DNA from: an uncultured Granulosicoccus sp.
GTDB lineage: Bacteria > Pseudomonadota > Gammaproteobacteria > Granulosicoccales > Granulosicoccaceae
Length of the DNA: 48,614 nt
Assembly: GCA_937924505.1 (NCBI GenBank)
Contig: CALDSR010000028.1
Coordinates: 1-48,614 of the forward strand
Reading direction: 5' to 3'
Of this stretch, positions 1 through 9,048 are shown piece by piece (positions within the stretch are counted from its first letter, which is position 1; the number at the start of each line of letters is the position of its first letter). The notes under the pieces were generated by a model. It did not search any database, was not told where the DNA came from, and worked only from the letters and a program-made list of their open reading frames with translations. A program made the translations under genes and the position numbers.

Positions 1-873
1 ATCGAGTGTCGGTACTTCCAGTTCACCACCGACAGCGGCGGTCGCAAAATTGATGGGTACCGTGCACAAAAGGTCAGCGCCATCGCGTTGGAATATCGGA
101 TGGGATTTCACCATGATGGCGACGTACAAGTCGCCCGCCGGTCCACCGCTATCGCTTGCTTCCCCTTCACCGGACAAACGAATTTTGTCACCCGTATCAA
201 CGCCGGCCGGGATCTTTACCGACAGGGTTTTATCTTTCTGTGTACGCCCTTGGCCACGACACTTTGGACACGGATCGGTGATGACCTTACCCTTGCCGCG
301 ACAGGCAGGACAGGTCTGTTGCACAGAGAAAAATCCTTGCTGCATGCGAACCTGACCTACGCCATGGCAGGTTGAACAGGTCGACGGAGAGGTGCCACGC
401 TTGGCGCCACTGCCATCGCAGACTTCACAGCTGACCAGATTGGGTACCTTGATTTCGGTCGAGGTGCCGCCGACAGCCGCCTCCAGTGAAATCTCCAGGT
501 TGTATTGCAGATCGTCACCGCGATAAACGCGCGGGCCACCGCCACCACCGCGACCGCGGCCACCACCGAAAATATCACCAAAGACATCACCAAAGATGTC
601 ATTGATATCAGCGCCGCCACCGCCGAAGCCACCACCACCGGGCTGATTGCTGACCCCGGCATGGCCAAATTGATCATAGGCAGCGCGTTTGGACGAGTCC
701 TTGAGGATCTCGTAGGCTTCCTTGGCTTCCTTGAATTTTTCGGCCACGGATTCATCATCCGGATTGCGATCCGGGTGATATTTCATGGCAAGCCTTCTGT
801 AGGCTTTTTTCAGGTCAGCATCGGACACATCTTTCGACACGCCCAAAACTTCGTAGTAATCCCGTTGTGCCAT
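1..873 (-). CDS. dnaJ: Chaperone DnaJ (Hsp40), 3' end outside window
   Basis: Co-chaperone that stimulates DnaK ATPase and delivers unfolded substrates in the cytoplasm. The 291 visible codons show a J domain (residues 1-70) with the HPD motif at 33-35, a Gly/Phe-rich linker (about 75-110) and a zinc-binding region with four CxxCxGxG-type repeats ([32 protein letters not shown]). The start of the C-terminal substrate-binding domain follows. The start ATG at 871-873 gives the canonical [12 protein letters not shown]-terminus. The frame is still open at position 1, so the gene is truncated only by the window edge. It follows dnaK on the same strand after 219 bp that contain the dnaK terminator, so it may also have its own promoter. 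Confidence 0.98.
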   Translation of the reverse strand, partial: MAQRDYYEVLGVSKDVSDADLKKAYRRLAMKYHPDRNPDDESVAEKFKEAKEAYEILKDSSKRAAYDQFGHAGVSNQPGGGGFGGGGADINDIFGDVFGDIFGGGRGRGGGGGPRVYRGDDLQYNLEISLEAAVGGTSTEIKVPNLVSCEVCDGSGAKRGTSPSTCSTCHGVGQVRMQQGFFSVQQTCPACRGKGKVITDPCPKCRGQGRTQKDKTLSVKIPAGVDTGDKIRLSGEGEASDSGGPAGDLYVAIMVKSHPIFQRDGADLLCTVPINFATAAVGGELEVPTLD

Positions 874-1073
874 CAGACAACCCAATAACCGTTATGCAAA
901 ATACCGTGCGGTCAACAGTGCCGCCACGCAAGCGTTGAAAACTCGTTTTACAAACTCTTGTTTCATAAAACTAAAGAGCGTCAAAGCCTGTGCGTAAAAA
1001 CTCAAAAGGCCGAGGTCCGAATCCTGCCAAGCCACTGTTACAGTTGCTGGCGATCTTCGGTACCCCGACCCGT

Positions 1074-1105
1074 AAAACAAAGCCTCGAAATATTAAGAGG
1101 CTTTG
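1074..1105 (-). terminator. Intrinsic terminator of dnaK
   Basis: A 9-bp perfect stem (CAAAGCCTC at 1078-1086, GAGGCTTTG at 1097-1105) encloses a 10-nt loop. On the - strand it is followed directly by TTTT (1077-1074). The dnaK stop codon (1093-1095) lies in the loop, so termination is immediately after the gene. Some readthrough into dnaJ is likely, because dnaK and dnaJ are usually co-expressed. Confidence 0.75.
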
Positions 1106-3018
1106 TCTTCTTTCACTTCCTCGAACTCAGCATCCACTGCGTCATCAGCCGCAGCCGATTGCTCAGCACCGTCAGCCGCTGGTGCGTCTTCACCACCTTG
1201 CTGCGCAGCGTAGGCTCGTTCGGCCAATTTGCCAGCAGACTCTGCCAGCGCCGTAAGCTTCGCATCAATCGCTTCTTCATCTTCTCCGCTCAATACATCA
1301 CGAAGATCCTTGATCTTGGCTTCGATGTCGGCCTTCTCGCCATCTTCTACCTGATCGGCAAGATCGGTCAACGACTTCTCTGTCGAGTGAATCATCTGCT
1401 CGGCCTGATTGCGCTTGTCAATCAGGCTTCGCAGCTTGGCATCTTCAGCCGCATGCTCTTCAGCGTCCTCGACCATGCGATTGATCTCTTCATCAGACAA
1501 TCCGCTGGACGCCTTGATGACAATGGATTGTTCCTTGCCCGTCGCCTTGTCTTTCGCACCAACATTCATGATGCCATTCGCGTCGATATCGAAAGTGACT
1601 TCAATCTGTGGTACACCGCGTGGCGCTGGCGGAATATCGGCCAGGTCAAAACGACCGAGTGACTTGTTGGCCGATGCAATCTCACGCTCACCCTGCAGAA
1701 CATGAACCGTTACCGCACCCTGATTATCGTCAGCGGTGGAGAACACTTGCTGCGCTTTGGTCGGGATCGTGGTGTTCTTGTCGATCAGTTTGGTCATGAC
1801 ACCACCGAGTGTCTCGATACCGACAGACAATGGCGTGACGTCCAGCAACAGAACGTCCTTGACCTGGCCACCCAGTACACCACCCTGGATTGCCGCACCA
1901 ACCGCGACCGCTTCGTCAGGATTAACATCCTTGCGGGGTTCCTTGCCAAAGAAGTCCTTGACCGTTTCCTGCACCTTGGGCATGCGAGTCTGGCCACCGA
2001 CCATGATCACATCCTGAATTTCAGAGGCGCTCAAACCTGCATCTTTCAAGGCTGTTTTGCAAGGCTCGATGGTACGTGCGACGAGATCTTCAACCAGCGA
2101 CTCAAGCTTGGCTCGAGTCACCTTGATGTTCAGGTGCTTCGGACCCGATGCATCAGCCGTGATGTACGGCAGATTGACGTCAGTCTGTTGCGTACTTGAC
2201 AGTTCGATCTTGGCTTTTTCAGCCGACTCTTTCAAACGTTGCAGGGCGAGTGGATCGCTGCTGAGATCGATACCGGATTCCTTTTTGAACTCTTCCGCAA
2301 GGTATTCGATAAGTCGGTTGTCAAAGTCTTCACCACCGAGGAAAGTATCGCCATTGGTCGACAGTACTTCAAACTGATGCTCACCATCGACTTCAGCAAT
2401 CTCGATGATGGAGATATCAAACGTACCGCCACCCAGATCATAGACAGCCACAGCCTTGTTACCACGCTGCTTGTCCATGCCATAAGCGAGCGCGGCAGCC
2501 GTAGGCTCATTGATGATGCGTTTGACATCGAGGCCAGCAATACGACCTGCATCTTTGGTGGCCTGACGTTGTGAATCATTGAAATACGCCGGGACCGTAA
2601 TTACCGCTTCACTGACCGACTCGCCCAGGTATTCTTCGGCGGTCTGCTTCATTTTCATCAGAACACGCGCGGCTACTTCAGGCGGCGCCATTTTCTTGCC
2701 CCCAGCCTCAACCCAGGCATCACCATTGTCTGCCTTGATGATTTTGTAAGGAACAAGGTCGATATCTTTCTGCACTGCATCTTCTTCGAAGCGGCGGCCG
2801 ATCAATCGCTTGACCGCGTACAGGGTGTTTTGTGGATTGGTGACCGCCTGGCGCTTGGCCGGCTGACCGACAATAACCTCGTCATCGTCAGCAAATGCGA
2901 CGATGGAGGGCGTGGTGCGATCGCCTTCAGAATTTTCGATTACGCGGGGTTTGTCCCCTTCCATGACCGCAACACACGAATTCGTCGTGCCAAGGTCGAT
3001 GCCGATTATGGTACCCAT
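1093..3018 (-). CDS. dnaK: Chaperone DnaK (Hsp70)
   Basis: ATP-dependent Hsp70 chaperone working with DnaJ and GrpE in protein folding and heat-shock recovery. At 641 residues it has the normal family length. It opens with the phosphate-1 motif [14 protein letters not shown] and carries the actin-like nucleotide-binding domain (about 1-385). The conserved hydrophobic linker is near [13 protein letters not shown], followed by the beta-sandwich and helical lid. The acidic tail ends [11 protein letters not shown], typical of bacterial DnaK. The start ATG at 3016-3018 matches the family N-terminus. It lies 158 bp downstream of grpE, with a weak terminator and a sigma-32-like promoter in the gap. 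Confidence 0.99.
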   Translation of the reverse strand: MGTIIGIDLGTTNSCVAVMEGDKPRVIENSEGDRTTPSIVAFADDDEVIVGQPAKRQAVTNPQNTLYAVKRLIGRRFEEDAVQKDIDLVPYKIIKADNGDAWVEAGGKKMAPPEVAARVLMKMKQTAEEYLGESVSEAVITVPAYFNDSQRQATKDAGRIAGLDVKRIINEPTAAALAYGMDKQRGNKAVAVYDLGGGTFDISIIEIAEVDGEHQFEVLSTNGDTFLGGEDFDNRLIEYLAEEFKKESGIDLSSDPLALQRLKESAEKAKIELSSTQQTDVNLPYITADASGPKHLNIKVTRAKLESLVEDLVARTIEPCKTALKDAGLSASEIQDVIMVGGQTRMPKVQETVKDFFGKEPRKDVNPDEAVAVGAAIQGGVLGGQVKDVLLLDVTPLSVGIETLGGVMTKLIDKNTTIPTKAQQVFSTADDNQGAVTVHVLQGEREIASANKSLGRFDLADIPPAPRGVPQIEVTFDIDANGIMNVGAKDKATGKEQSIVIKASSGLSDEEINRMVEDAEEHAAEDAKLRSLIDKRNQAEQMIHSTEKSLTDLADQVEDGEKADIEAKIKDLRDVLSGEDEEAIDAKLTALAESAGKLAERAYAAQQGGEDAPAADGAEQSAAADDAVDAEFEEVKEDKAS

Positions 3019-3094
3019 GATTTTCAGTCCTTCACTGCTGGATCGGTTGTGGAATCCGGAACCCTCATGTGAGGCATTCCGTTCGATGCGTTGA

Positions 3095-3122
3095 TGATGT
3101 GGTGCGGCCTTACAAATTCAAT
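3095..3122 (-). promoter_or_regulatory. Candidate heat-shock (sigma-32) promoter of dnaK
   Basis: On the - strand TTGAA (3121-3117) is followed after 14 nt by CCACATCA (3102-3095). This resembles the sigma-32 pattern CTTGAA-N13-15-CCCCATNT, with two deviations in the -10. It sits 77 bp or more upstream of the dnaK start, which is a sensible distance. Recognised by eye only. Confidence 0.35.
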
Positions 3123-3144
3123 AGTTTTACAAGCAAATTTGGTG

Positions 3145-3166
3145 AAAAAACCGCTCACGGGCGGCT
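3145..3166 (-). terminator. Weak intrinsic terminator after grpE
   Basis: On the - strand CCGC-CCGTGA-GCGG (3164-3151) is followed by six T (3150-3145), just after the grpE stop. The GC stem is only 4 bp, extended by an A-T and a G-T pair, so partial readthrough to dnaK is plausible. Confidence 0.4.
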
Positions 3167-3176
3167 CAGCTATCGG

Positions 3177-3914
3177 TTATTTCGACACCATCACCAGAGC
3201 TGGTCGCACCAGACGATCATTCAGCGTGTAACCCTTCTGCATGACCGCGGCGACCGTATTGGGCGCTTTGCCTTCGATTTCCTGCATCGACATCGCTTGA
3301 TGGAATTCAGGATCAAATTTCTCGTCCACCGGGTTGATCTCTAAAATATTATTATTTTCAAAGACTTGAGCGAGCATTTTTAGCGTCAGTTCGGACCCCT
3401 CCCTGAGCGCATTGACGTCTGGCTCGACACCATCGGCGGCCTGAAGGCCCAGTTCGAGACTGTCCTTGATCGGCAACAGATCGGCGACAATGCCTTCAAG
3501 CGCAAATTTTCGCGCCTTGCTGGTTTCGTTCTGGGCGCGCTTGCGCTGATTTTCCATATCGGCCTGCAGACGCAACAAGCGATCCCAATGTTCAGCCACT
3601 TTTGCCTCAGAGGCCTCGAGAGCGGCACGTAGTTGATCGACCTCACTCAGCTCCTCGCCCGCTTCGTCATCTGTCGCCTGGGCCTTGGCACGTGCTGCCG
3701 CCAGCTCATCGGCATCGCCCCCCATGCGCTCTTCAGCAAAGCCCAGTGGATCGTCATTGTCGGGGAGATCGTTTGGCATCTTGCTCTCGGATTCTTGCGT
3801 ACCAACCGGTTCGATACGCTGATCGTCTGCGGCACCAGAGTTTGTTTTTGACGCTTGCGCATCGGTTTCAGGCGCGTTTTCCTGCGCTGGATTGACGTCT
3901 TTTTCCGCCGTCAT
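3177..3914 (-). CDS. grpE: Nucleotide exchange factor GrpE
   Basis: Dimeric exchange factor that releases ADP from DnaK. The 245-residue product has an acidic, low-complexity N-terminus (about 1-85), then a coiled-coil segment (AALEASEAKVAEHWDRLLRLQADMEN) and the C-terminal beta domain, including LEINPVDEKFDPEFHQAM and the closing NDRLVRPALVMVSK motif. It is longer than the roughly 200-residue enterobacterial form because of the N-terminal acidic tail. I chose the ATG at 3912-3914 (MTAEKDV). An upstream in-frame ATG at 4001 would add 29 residues that do not resemble the family. It follows hrcA by about 100 bp on the same strand. Confidence 0.97.
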   Translation of the reverse strand: MTAEKDVNPAQENAPETDAQASKTNSGAADDQRIEPVGTQESESKMPNDLPDNDDPLGFAEERMGGDADELAAARAKAQATDDEAGEELSEVDQLRAALEASEAKVAEHWDRLLRLQADMENQRKRAQNETSKARKFALEGIVADLLPIKDSLELGLQAADGVEPDVNALREGSELTLKMLAQVFENNNILEINPVDEKFDPEFHQAMSMQEIEGKAPNTVAAVMQKGYTLNDRLVRPALVMVSK

Positions 3915-4018
3915 GACATGGGGTCTCTTACAAATTAAAGCCAATCGGAGATAGCCGCGCTCGTGAGCGCTGGACTGAGCCGGCGCACATGATAGGGGCA
4001 ATTGGAGAAATATGCAGA

Positions 4019-5071
4019 TTAACTGCGAAGATTCAAGGCGGCGCTCAACAATTTTGACGTCACATCAACAACCGGGATAACGTCGGCATAAGACATTCGC
4101 TTGGGCCCGACCACACCCAGCACGCCAAGGACCTTGCCGTTTATATCGTAAGGGGCAGTGACCAGCGAGCAATCACCGAGCGCGTCGTAGCCGGATTCAC
4201 GGCCAATAAAGATCTGCACGCCCTCCGCAGACACACAACGTTCGAGGAGATGAAAGATATCCCGCTTTTGTTGAAACGCATCGAACAAATCCCTCAGTTT
4301 GCTCATATCGCTCAGATCCGCATGCGCCATCAGATTGGTTTCTCCGGCCACTACCATTTCCTCTTCATCCGTCACATCCTCATCGAACACCTGACCGGCG
4401 ATGTCGATCATCAGCTGCATGGTGTGGCTCATGTCAGCACGCGTGTTTTGTAAATCCTGGCGCAACTGATCCCGCACCTCAGCCAGTGGCTTGCCCAGAT
4501 ACTCCGCATTGAGTAGCCGGGAAAACTCTGCCAGCTCCTCTTTGGAGTAATCACGTTCTACGTGAATGATGCGATTCTGCACCTCATCATCGTTGATGAT
4601 GAGAATGGCCAGTACGCGTTGGTCAGACAACGGCAGGAATTCCACCTGCTGCATGGGTTTGTCCTCGCGTCGCGGAACCGTGACCATGCCGGCCATATGG
4701 GTGAATCCGGACAGGTAATTGGACGCATTCTGAATCAGGGCTTGATCGCTCAGGGATGGGTCGAGCAAGTCACGGATGTGCTCAACCATGTTGTTATCGG
4801 GGGGCTGTACTTCGAGAAGCGAATCGACAAACACCCGAAAAGCCGCTGAGGTCGGCACGCGGCCGGCAGACGTATGCGGGGATTTCAACAGGCCCATTTG
4901 TTCCAGATCACCCATGACATTACGTACCGATGCCGCACTGATATCGATGCCAGGCAGGCGGGACAACGTGCGTGAACCAACAGGCGTGCCCTGCTGGATG
5001 TACTGATCCACGAGAACCTTCAGAATGTGCTGTTCGCGTTCCGTGAAATCAAACGCAGAATTGGCTGTCAT
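4019..5071 (-). CDS. hrcA: Heat-inducible transcription repressor HrcA
   Basis: DNA-binding repressor of class I heat-shock genes, classically through the CIRCE inverted repeat. The 350-residue protein has the N-terminal winged helix (about 1-100, with QYIQQGTPVGSRTL and ISAASVRNVMGDLEQMGLL). The GAF-like and dimerisation domains follow, with the family signature FIGRESGYDALGDCSLVTAPY, and the protein ends with GVVGPKRMSYADVIPVVDVT. It is first in the hrcA-grpE-dnaK-dnaJ cluster. I could not find a CIRCE element (TTAGCACTC-N9-GAGTGCTAA) upstream of hrcA, grpE or dnaK, so its target may be elsewhere, for example at groESL outside the window. Confidence 0.96.
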   Translation of the reverse strand: MTANSAFDFTEREQHILKVLVDQYIQQGTPVGSRTLSRLPGIDISAASVRNVMGDLEQMGLLKSPHTSAGRVPTSAAFRVFVDSLLEVQPPDNNMVEHIRDLLDPSLSDQALIQNASNYLSGFTHMAGMVTVPRREDKPMQQVEFLPLSDQRVLAILIINDDEVQNRIIHVERDYSKEELAEFSRLLNAEYLGKPLAEVRDQLRQDLQNTRADMSHTMQLMIDIAGQVFDEDVTDEEEMVVAGETNLMAHADLSDMSKLRDLFDAFQQKRDIFHLLERCVSAEGVQIFIGRESGYDALGDCSLVTAPYDINGKVLGVLGVVGPKRMSYADVIPVVDVTSKLLSAALNLRS

Positions 5072-5167
5072 AAGATATGTCCGGGTGCACAGATGGTATG
5101 CGTCTCAACCGCCATTAAACGATAAACTAGCGCCATCGATCAATCGATCAAGAGCAGTTCGACAAAA

Positions 5168-6370
5168 ATGCCACGAAAACTCACCCAATTGGTTCATATT
5201 GGACCGGTTGCGGTCGGCGGCGGTGCCCCAATTGTGGTGCAGTCAATGACCAACACCGATACCGAAGATGCCATTCGCACGGCAGCCCAGGTTGCCGATC
5301 TGGCGAGAGCTGGCTCCGAACTCGTTCGTATCACCTTCAATACCGAAGCCGCCGCGCGCGCCGTTCCTGAGATTCATGAGCGATTGCTGGCGATGGACAT
5401 CGATGTACCACTGGTTGGCGATTTTCATTTTAATGGGCACAAACTCCTTTCGGCAGTTCCGGAATGCGCCAAGGTGCTCGCCAAGTATCGTATCAACCCC
5501 GGTAATGTCGGGCGGGGCGCCAAGCGTGATGAACAGTTTGCGCAGATGATCGAAATCGCAGCGCGTGAGGACAAACCGGTACGTATCGGTGCGAACTGGG
5601 GCAGTCTTGATCAGGACCTCCTCGCACGCATGCTTGACGAGAACGCCGCGGCATCTCATCCAAAACCATTGGATCAGATCAATCGCGAAGCCGTGATCAA
5701 ATCAGCCTTGGACAGTGCAGAGCGTGCCGTTGAGCTTGGGCTCCCGCGTAATCGCATCATCATTTCGTGCAAGATGAGTCGCGTGCAGGATCTTGTCCAA
5801 GTGTATGAAAGCTTGTCATCACTGAGCGACTTTGCCTTGCACCTGGGCTTGACCGAGGCAGGCATGGGCTCCAAAGGTATCGTCGCATCGACTGCGGCAC
5901 TGGCCGTGCTGATGCAACAAGGGATCGGCGACACGATCCGGATATCACTAACGCCTGAGCCCGGCGGCGATCGCACCCGCGAAGTTATTGTTGCTCAGGA
6001 AATCCTGCAAACCATGGGCTTGCGTTCCTTTACGCCCATGGTCACCGCCTGCCCCGGATGCGGCCGCACCAGCAGCACCTACTTTCAGGAATTGGCCAAT
6101 CGTATCCAAACCTACCTGCGCGACAGCATGCCGGATTGGAAAAACCGGCATCCGGGTGTTGAAGATATGTCGGTTGCCGTTATGGGCTGCGTCGTGAATG
6201 GTCCTTGCGAAAGCAAACACGCCAATATTGGAATCAGTTTGCCGGGTACTGGTGAACGTCCTATCGCGCCAGTTTATATCGATGGCGAAAAAGCCATGAC
6301 TTTAAAGGGTGACAATATCGCCGAAGAATTTCAGACGATTGTCAGTCAATATGTCGAGAGTCACTACTGA
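5168..6370 (+). CDS. ispG: 4-hydroxy-3-methylbut-2-enyl diphosphate synthase (IspG/GcpE)
   Basis: Penultimate MEP-pathway enzyme. It converts methylerythritol cyclodiphosphate to HMBPP using a [4Fe-4S] cluster and reduced flavodoxin or ferredoxin. The 400-residue protein starts with a TIM-barrel domain ([19 protein letters not shown], then [13 protein letters not shown]). The cluster ligands are visible in [10 protein letters not shown] (two Cys), [10 protein letters not shown] (third Cys) and the Glu seven residues after it, as in the E. coli enzyme. The gene is divergent from hrcA across 96 bp. The next gene begins 8 bp after the stop, so the two are probably co-transcribed. Confidence 0.98.
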   Translation: MPRKLTQLVHIGPVAVGGGAPIVVQSMTNTDTEDAIRTAAQVADLARAGSELVRITFNTEAAARAVPEIHERLLAMDIDVPLVGDFHFNGHKLLSAVPECAKVLAKYRINPGNVGRGAKRDEQFAQMIEIAAREDKPVRIGANWGSLDQDLLARMLDENAAASHPKPLDQINREAVIKSALDSAERAVELGLPRNRIIISCKMSRVQDLVQVYESLSSLSDFALHLGLTEAGMGSKGIVASTAALAVLMQQGIGDTIRISLTPEPGGDRTREVIVAQEILQTMGLRSFTPMVTACPGCGRTSSTYFQELANRIQTYLRDSMPDWKNRHPGVEDMSVAVMGCVVNGPCESKHANIGISLPGTGERPIAPVYIDGEKAMTLKGDNIAEEFQTIVSQYVESHY

Positions 6371-6378
6371 CGAGCGAC

Positions 6379-7587
6379 ATGTCTGCGACAGCGCCCTGGT
6401 TTTCATTGCCCAAATCCCCGACGTCTGCACTCAGTTCATTTACGGTCTTGATCATTGGTGCGGGGCTTGGCGGGGCTTGGCTCGCGCGAACGCTGGCCGA
6501 ACGCGGAATCTCGTCAACCGTGCTCGATTCAAACGACATTGGGTCTGGCGCATCAGGCAGTGCAGTCGGTGTCGTTAAACCTTATGTAACACGTGCGCCC
6601 GGGTTTATTGACTATTTTTATTACAAAGCGTACGACTATTTATTACGTCGCTTGAACGACTGGCAATTAAATGAACGTTGTGGATTCACACCCTGCGGTG
6701 TTCTGCAACTCTGTCATGAGCCCTTTCCCAAACGGGAAACGTATAGAACACTGACTCCCGCCGAGGCAAGTGCACGCGCGGGTGTCACTATCCTCAGCCA
6801 CGGACTCTGGTTCGATGATGGTGGCTATCTTGATCCGCACTCCCTGTGCCATGCACTGCTTGAACATCCGTTAATAACCGTTGTTGCAAACAGTGAGGTA
6901 TTGCATATTGATACCTCCGATCAATCGGCATACATCGAGATCAGTGACAGGCAACGCTTGCAAGCTGACGCTGTGGTTCTGGCAACAGGAAGTGCATTGA
7001 CAACATTCCCTGCGACACAACACCTGGGCATTGTACCGGCACGCGGTCAGACCAGTGATTTTCGATTCCCTGCCTCAGGTGACGTTCCGCTCTGTGTTGT
7101 CAGTAGTAAACGCTATGTGGTTCCCGGCAAAGACAGCCTTAGCACCGGAGCCACGTTCTTGCGCGACGACTGCAGCACAGAACTTCGCGATGATGAACAT
7201 CGGATGAACTACCAGGGTTTGTGTGAACTGTTGCCCGGACTTGAGCTTGACGCAACACCAATTCATGGATACGCCGGTGTACGGGCTACCACGCCTGATC
7301 GCTTACCGCTGGTCGGGCCAGTGCCAGATCATGCAGCGACCGCGGATGCCTATCGGGGCCTTCATCATGGGCGGCCTCAGCAGCATTATCCCACGCTTCC
7401 AACGATACCCCGCCTGATGGTACTCGGAGGCTTTGGTTCTCGTGGAATCGTGACAAGCGCCTATAGCGCCCATTTGCTCGCCGACTATCTGTTCGACATG
7501 GACACAGCGAGCGACTCACTCACGTACTTCTCAAGCTTGATCAGTCCAGTGCGATTCCAGATTCGAGAACTTAAGCGTCGGCAATGA
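6379..7587 (+). CDS. FAD-dependent oxidoreductase, MnmC C-terminal-domain-like
   Basis: A DAO-fold flavoprotein of 402 residues. The N-terminal FAD motif is VLIIGAGLGGAWLA (23-36), followed by GSGASGSAVGVVKP. Near the C-terminus, GVRATTPDRLPLVGPVPD and LGGFGSRGIVTSAYSAHLLA closely resemble the MnmC oxidase half, which removes the carboxymethyl group from cmnm5U34 of tRNA. The methyltransferase half of bifunctional MnmC is absent and no separate one lies nearby, so this is either a split MnmC2 or a related amine oxidase. It starts 8 bp after ispG. The family assignment is firm; the tRNA role is inferred. Confidence 0.75.
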   Translation: MSATAPWFSLPKSPTSALSSFTVLIIGAGLGGAWLARTLAERGISSTVLDSNDIGSGASGSAVGVVKPYVTRAPGFIDYFYYKAYDYLLRRLNDWQLNERCGFTPCGVLQLCHEPFPKRETYRTLTPAEASARAGVTILSHGLWFDDGGYLDPHSLCHALLEHPLITVVANSEVLHIDTSDQSAYIEISDRQRLQADAVVLATGSALTTFPATQHLGIVPARGQTSDFRFPASGDVPLCVVSSKRYVVPGKDSLSTGATFLRDDCSTELRDDEHRMNYQGLCELLPGLELDATPIHGYAGVRATTPDRLPLVGPVPDHAATADAYRGLHHGRPQQHYPTLPTIPRLMVLGGFGSRGIVTSAYSAHLLADYLFDMDTASDSLTYFSSLISPVRFQIRELKRRQ

Positions 7588-7605
7588 CCGTTATACTCTT
7601 TCCCC

Positions 7606-9048
7606 ATGACAATCAAACTCGATGACGCTTTCGATAGCCACCAGCGCGAAGATTGGCTGGCACTGGCTGAAAAGAGTTTGTCCGATGGACAAACACTGGA
7701 CAACCTGAGGAGTATCACGCTCGACGGTCGATCTATCGAGGCACTGTACAGCGATCGGCCAAATGCAACGCCATCAGCCGATAACGTCGCACTGTCGATC
7801 GCTGACGATTCTTCCACTGAAACACCGGTATGGGATAACCGCGTCACGGTGTGGATGTGTACACCGGAACTTGCAAACGAAGCCATACTTGCGGCATTGG
7901 AAGGTGGCGCGAGCTCTATCGAGCTTCATCTAGGTGATCACGCTGGCTGGTCAGCAACTGGCTTACCCGACGCGTTACAGGGCGTCTATCTGGACGCAGC
8001 AGCAATCAGTCTGCGTGTTCCGGAAATAAATTCGGACACCACTGCTGTCTTGATGGATTTGTGGGATGCGGCGCGCATTGCGCCAAAGAATGCCAAAGGT
8101 GCCTTCAATATGGACCCGGCTGGCGATCATCTTCGCGGCCAGACCAGCAGCGCCTTCTCACTGGATAAATCGCTGCAACAACTGCAAGCGTTTGTCGAAC
8201 ATACAACGTCTCGCTTCCCCACAGTTCCAGCCGTGTTGGTTGATGGTTGCTGTCATCACAATGCCGGGGCAACAGCCACACAGGAACTGCTTGCCGTAAT
8301 TGCGACAGCTAGCCTCTATCTGGAAGCACTAAAAGATACAACCATTGATCCGGCGCTGATCAGCCGAACGGTACAGGTACAAATGAGTGCCGATGCCAAT
8401 ACCTTGATGGGCGTAGTCAAATTGCGCAGCCTGAAAATGTTGTGGCAACACTTGCTTGCTCAACTGGATCTTCCGGTCACTGGACCATTACTCGTGGTCG
8501 AAACATCCAAACGTCATCTGTCTGCGTTGGATCCATGGGTTAATCATCTGCGTAATACCGCTGCGGTATCAGCAGCCGCCTTCGCCAACGCTGACACGAT
8601 CATCGTTCATCCACACAATATGATTGACGGGAAGTGCCTGGACGAAGAAACAGACATCGGTTTGCGGGTTGCGCGCAACCTCCCCATCATCTTGTCAGAA
8701 GAAAGCCGATTGACGGACGTACAGGATCCTTTCGCAGGCTCATATGCAATCGAGCATCTTTGTCAGGATCTCTGTGCGGCAGTGTGGACCGCACTGAGCA
8801 AATACAAGACAGCAAATGCCTGGTTCGATACGGTCATAAGTGGCGAGTGGCGGGAAGCACTTTTTCAAAGTCACCTGTCACGTAACGCACTACTCCAATC
8901 AAACGAACGTGTCATGGTGGGTGTCAATCGTTATCGTTCTGACGACAACGTATCGGACCGGACAAGCCCAAGGCCCACGGTTACATCGACGCATCCATCG
9001 ACATTGCAGCCGGTGCGAGATGGCGAGAACTTCGAGGAGCAACGCTAA
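7606..9048 (+). CDS. mutA: Methylmalonyl-CoA mutase, small (non-catalytic) subunit
   Basis: Partner subunit of the B12-dependent isomerisation of (R)-methylmalonyl-CoA and succinyl-CoA. The 480-residue protein covers the mutase barrel, ending with the barrel-terminal motif VMVGVNRYR. It then has a short unstructured tail and no C-terminal cobalamin-fold domain. The long family members carry a degenerate B12-like domain there, so this is a barrel-only form. Features such as [12 protein letters not shown] match the catalytic paralogue's [12 protein letters not shown]. The stop overlaps the ATG of the large subunit (TAATG at 9046-9050), so translation is coupled. Confidence 0.88.
   Translation: MTIKLDDAFDSHQREDWLALAEKSLSDGQTLDNLRSITLDGRSIEALYSDRPNATPSADNVALSIADDSSTETPVWDNRVTVWMCTPELANEAILAALEGGASSIELHLGDHAGWSATGLPDALQGVYLDAAAISLRVPEINSDTTAVLMDLWDAARIAPKNAKGAFNMDPAGDHLRGQTSSAFSLDKSLQQLQAFVEHTTSRFPTVPAVLVDGCCHHNAGATATQELLAVIATASLYLEALKDTTIDPALISRTVQVQMSADANTLMGVVKLRSLKMLWQHLLAQLDLPVTGPLLVVETSKRHLSALDPWVNHLRNTAAVSAAAFANADTIIVHPHNMIDGKCLDEETDIGLRVARNLPIILSEESRLTDVQDPFAGSYAIEHLCQDLCAAVWTALSKYKTANAWFDTVISGEWREALFQSHLSRNALLQSNERVMVGVNRYRSDDNVSDRTSPRPTVTSTHPSTLQPVRDGENFEEQR

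Noticed and set aside
1000..1045. tRNA-like 3' segment (GAGGTCCGAATCCTGCC, then a CCA)
   Set aside because: The T-loop deviates from the consensus, only three T-stem pairs form, and no D-arm, anticodon arm or acceptor partner lies upstream.
958..1662. Long + strand frame across dnaK
   Set aside because: It is the antisense of a certain gene, with no family features or ribosome site.
3915..4018. CIRCE element at the hrcA-grpE gap, suggested by GCTCGTGAGC
   Set aside because: The arms are only 4 bp with a 2-bp spacer and do not match TTAGCACTC.
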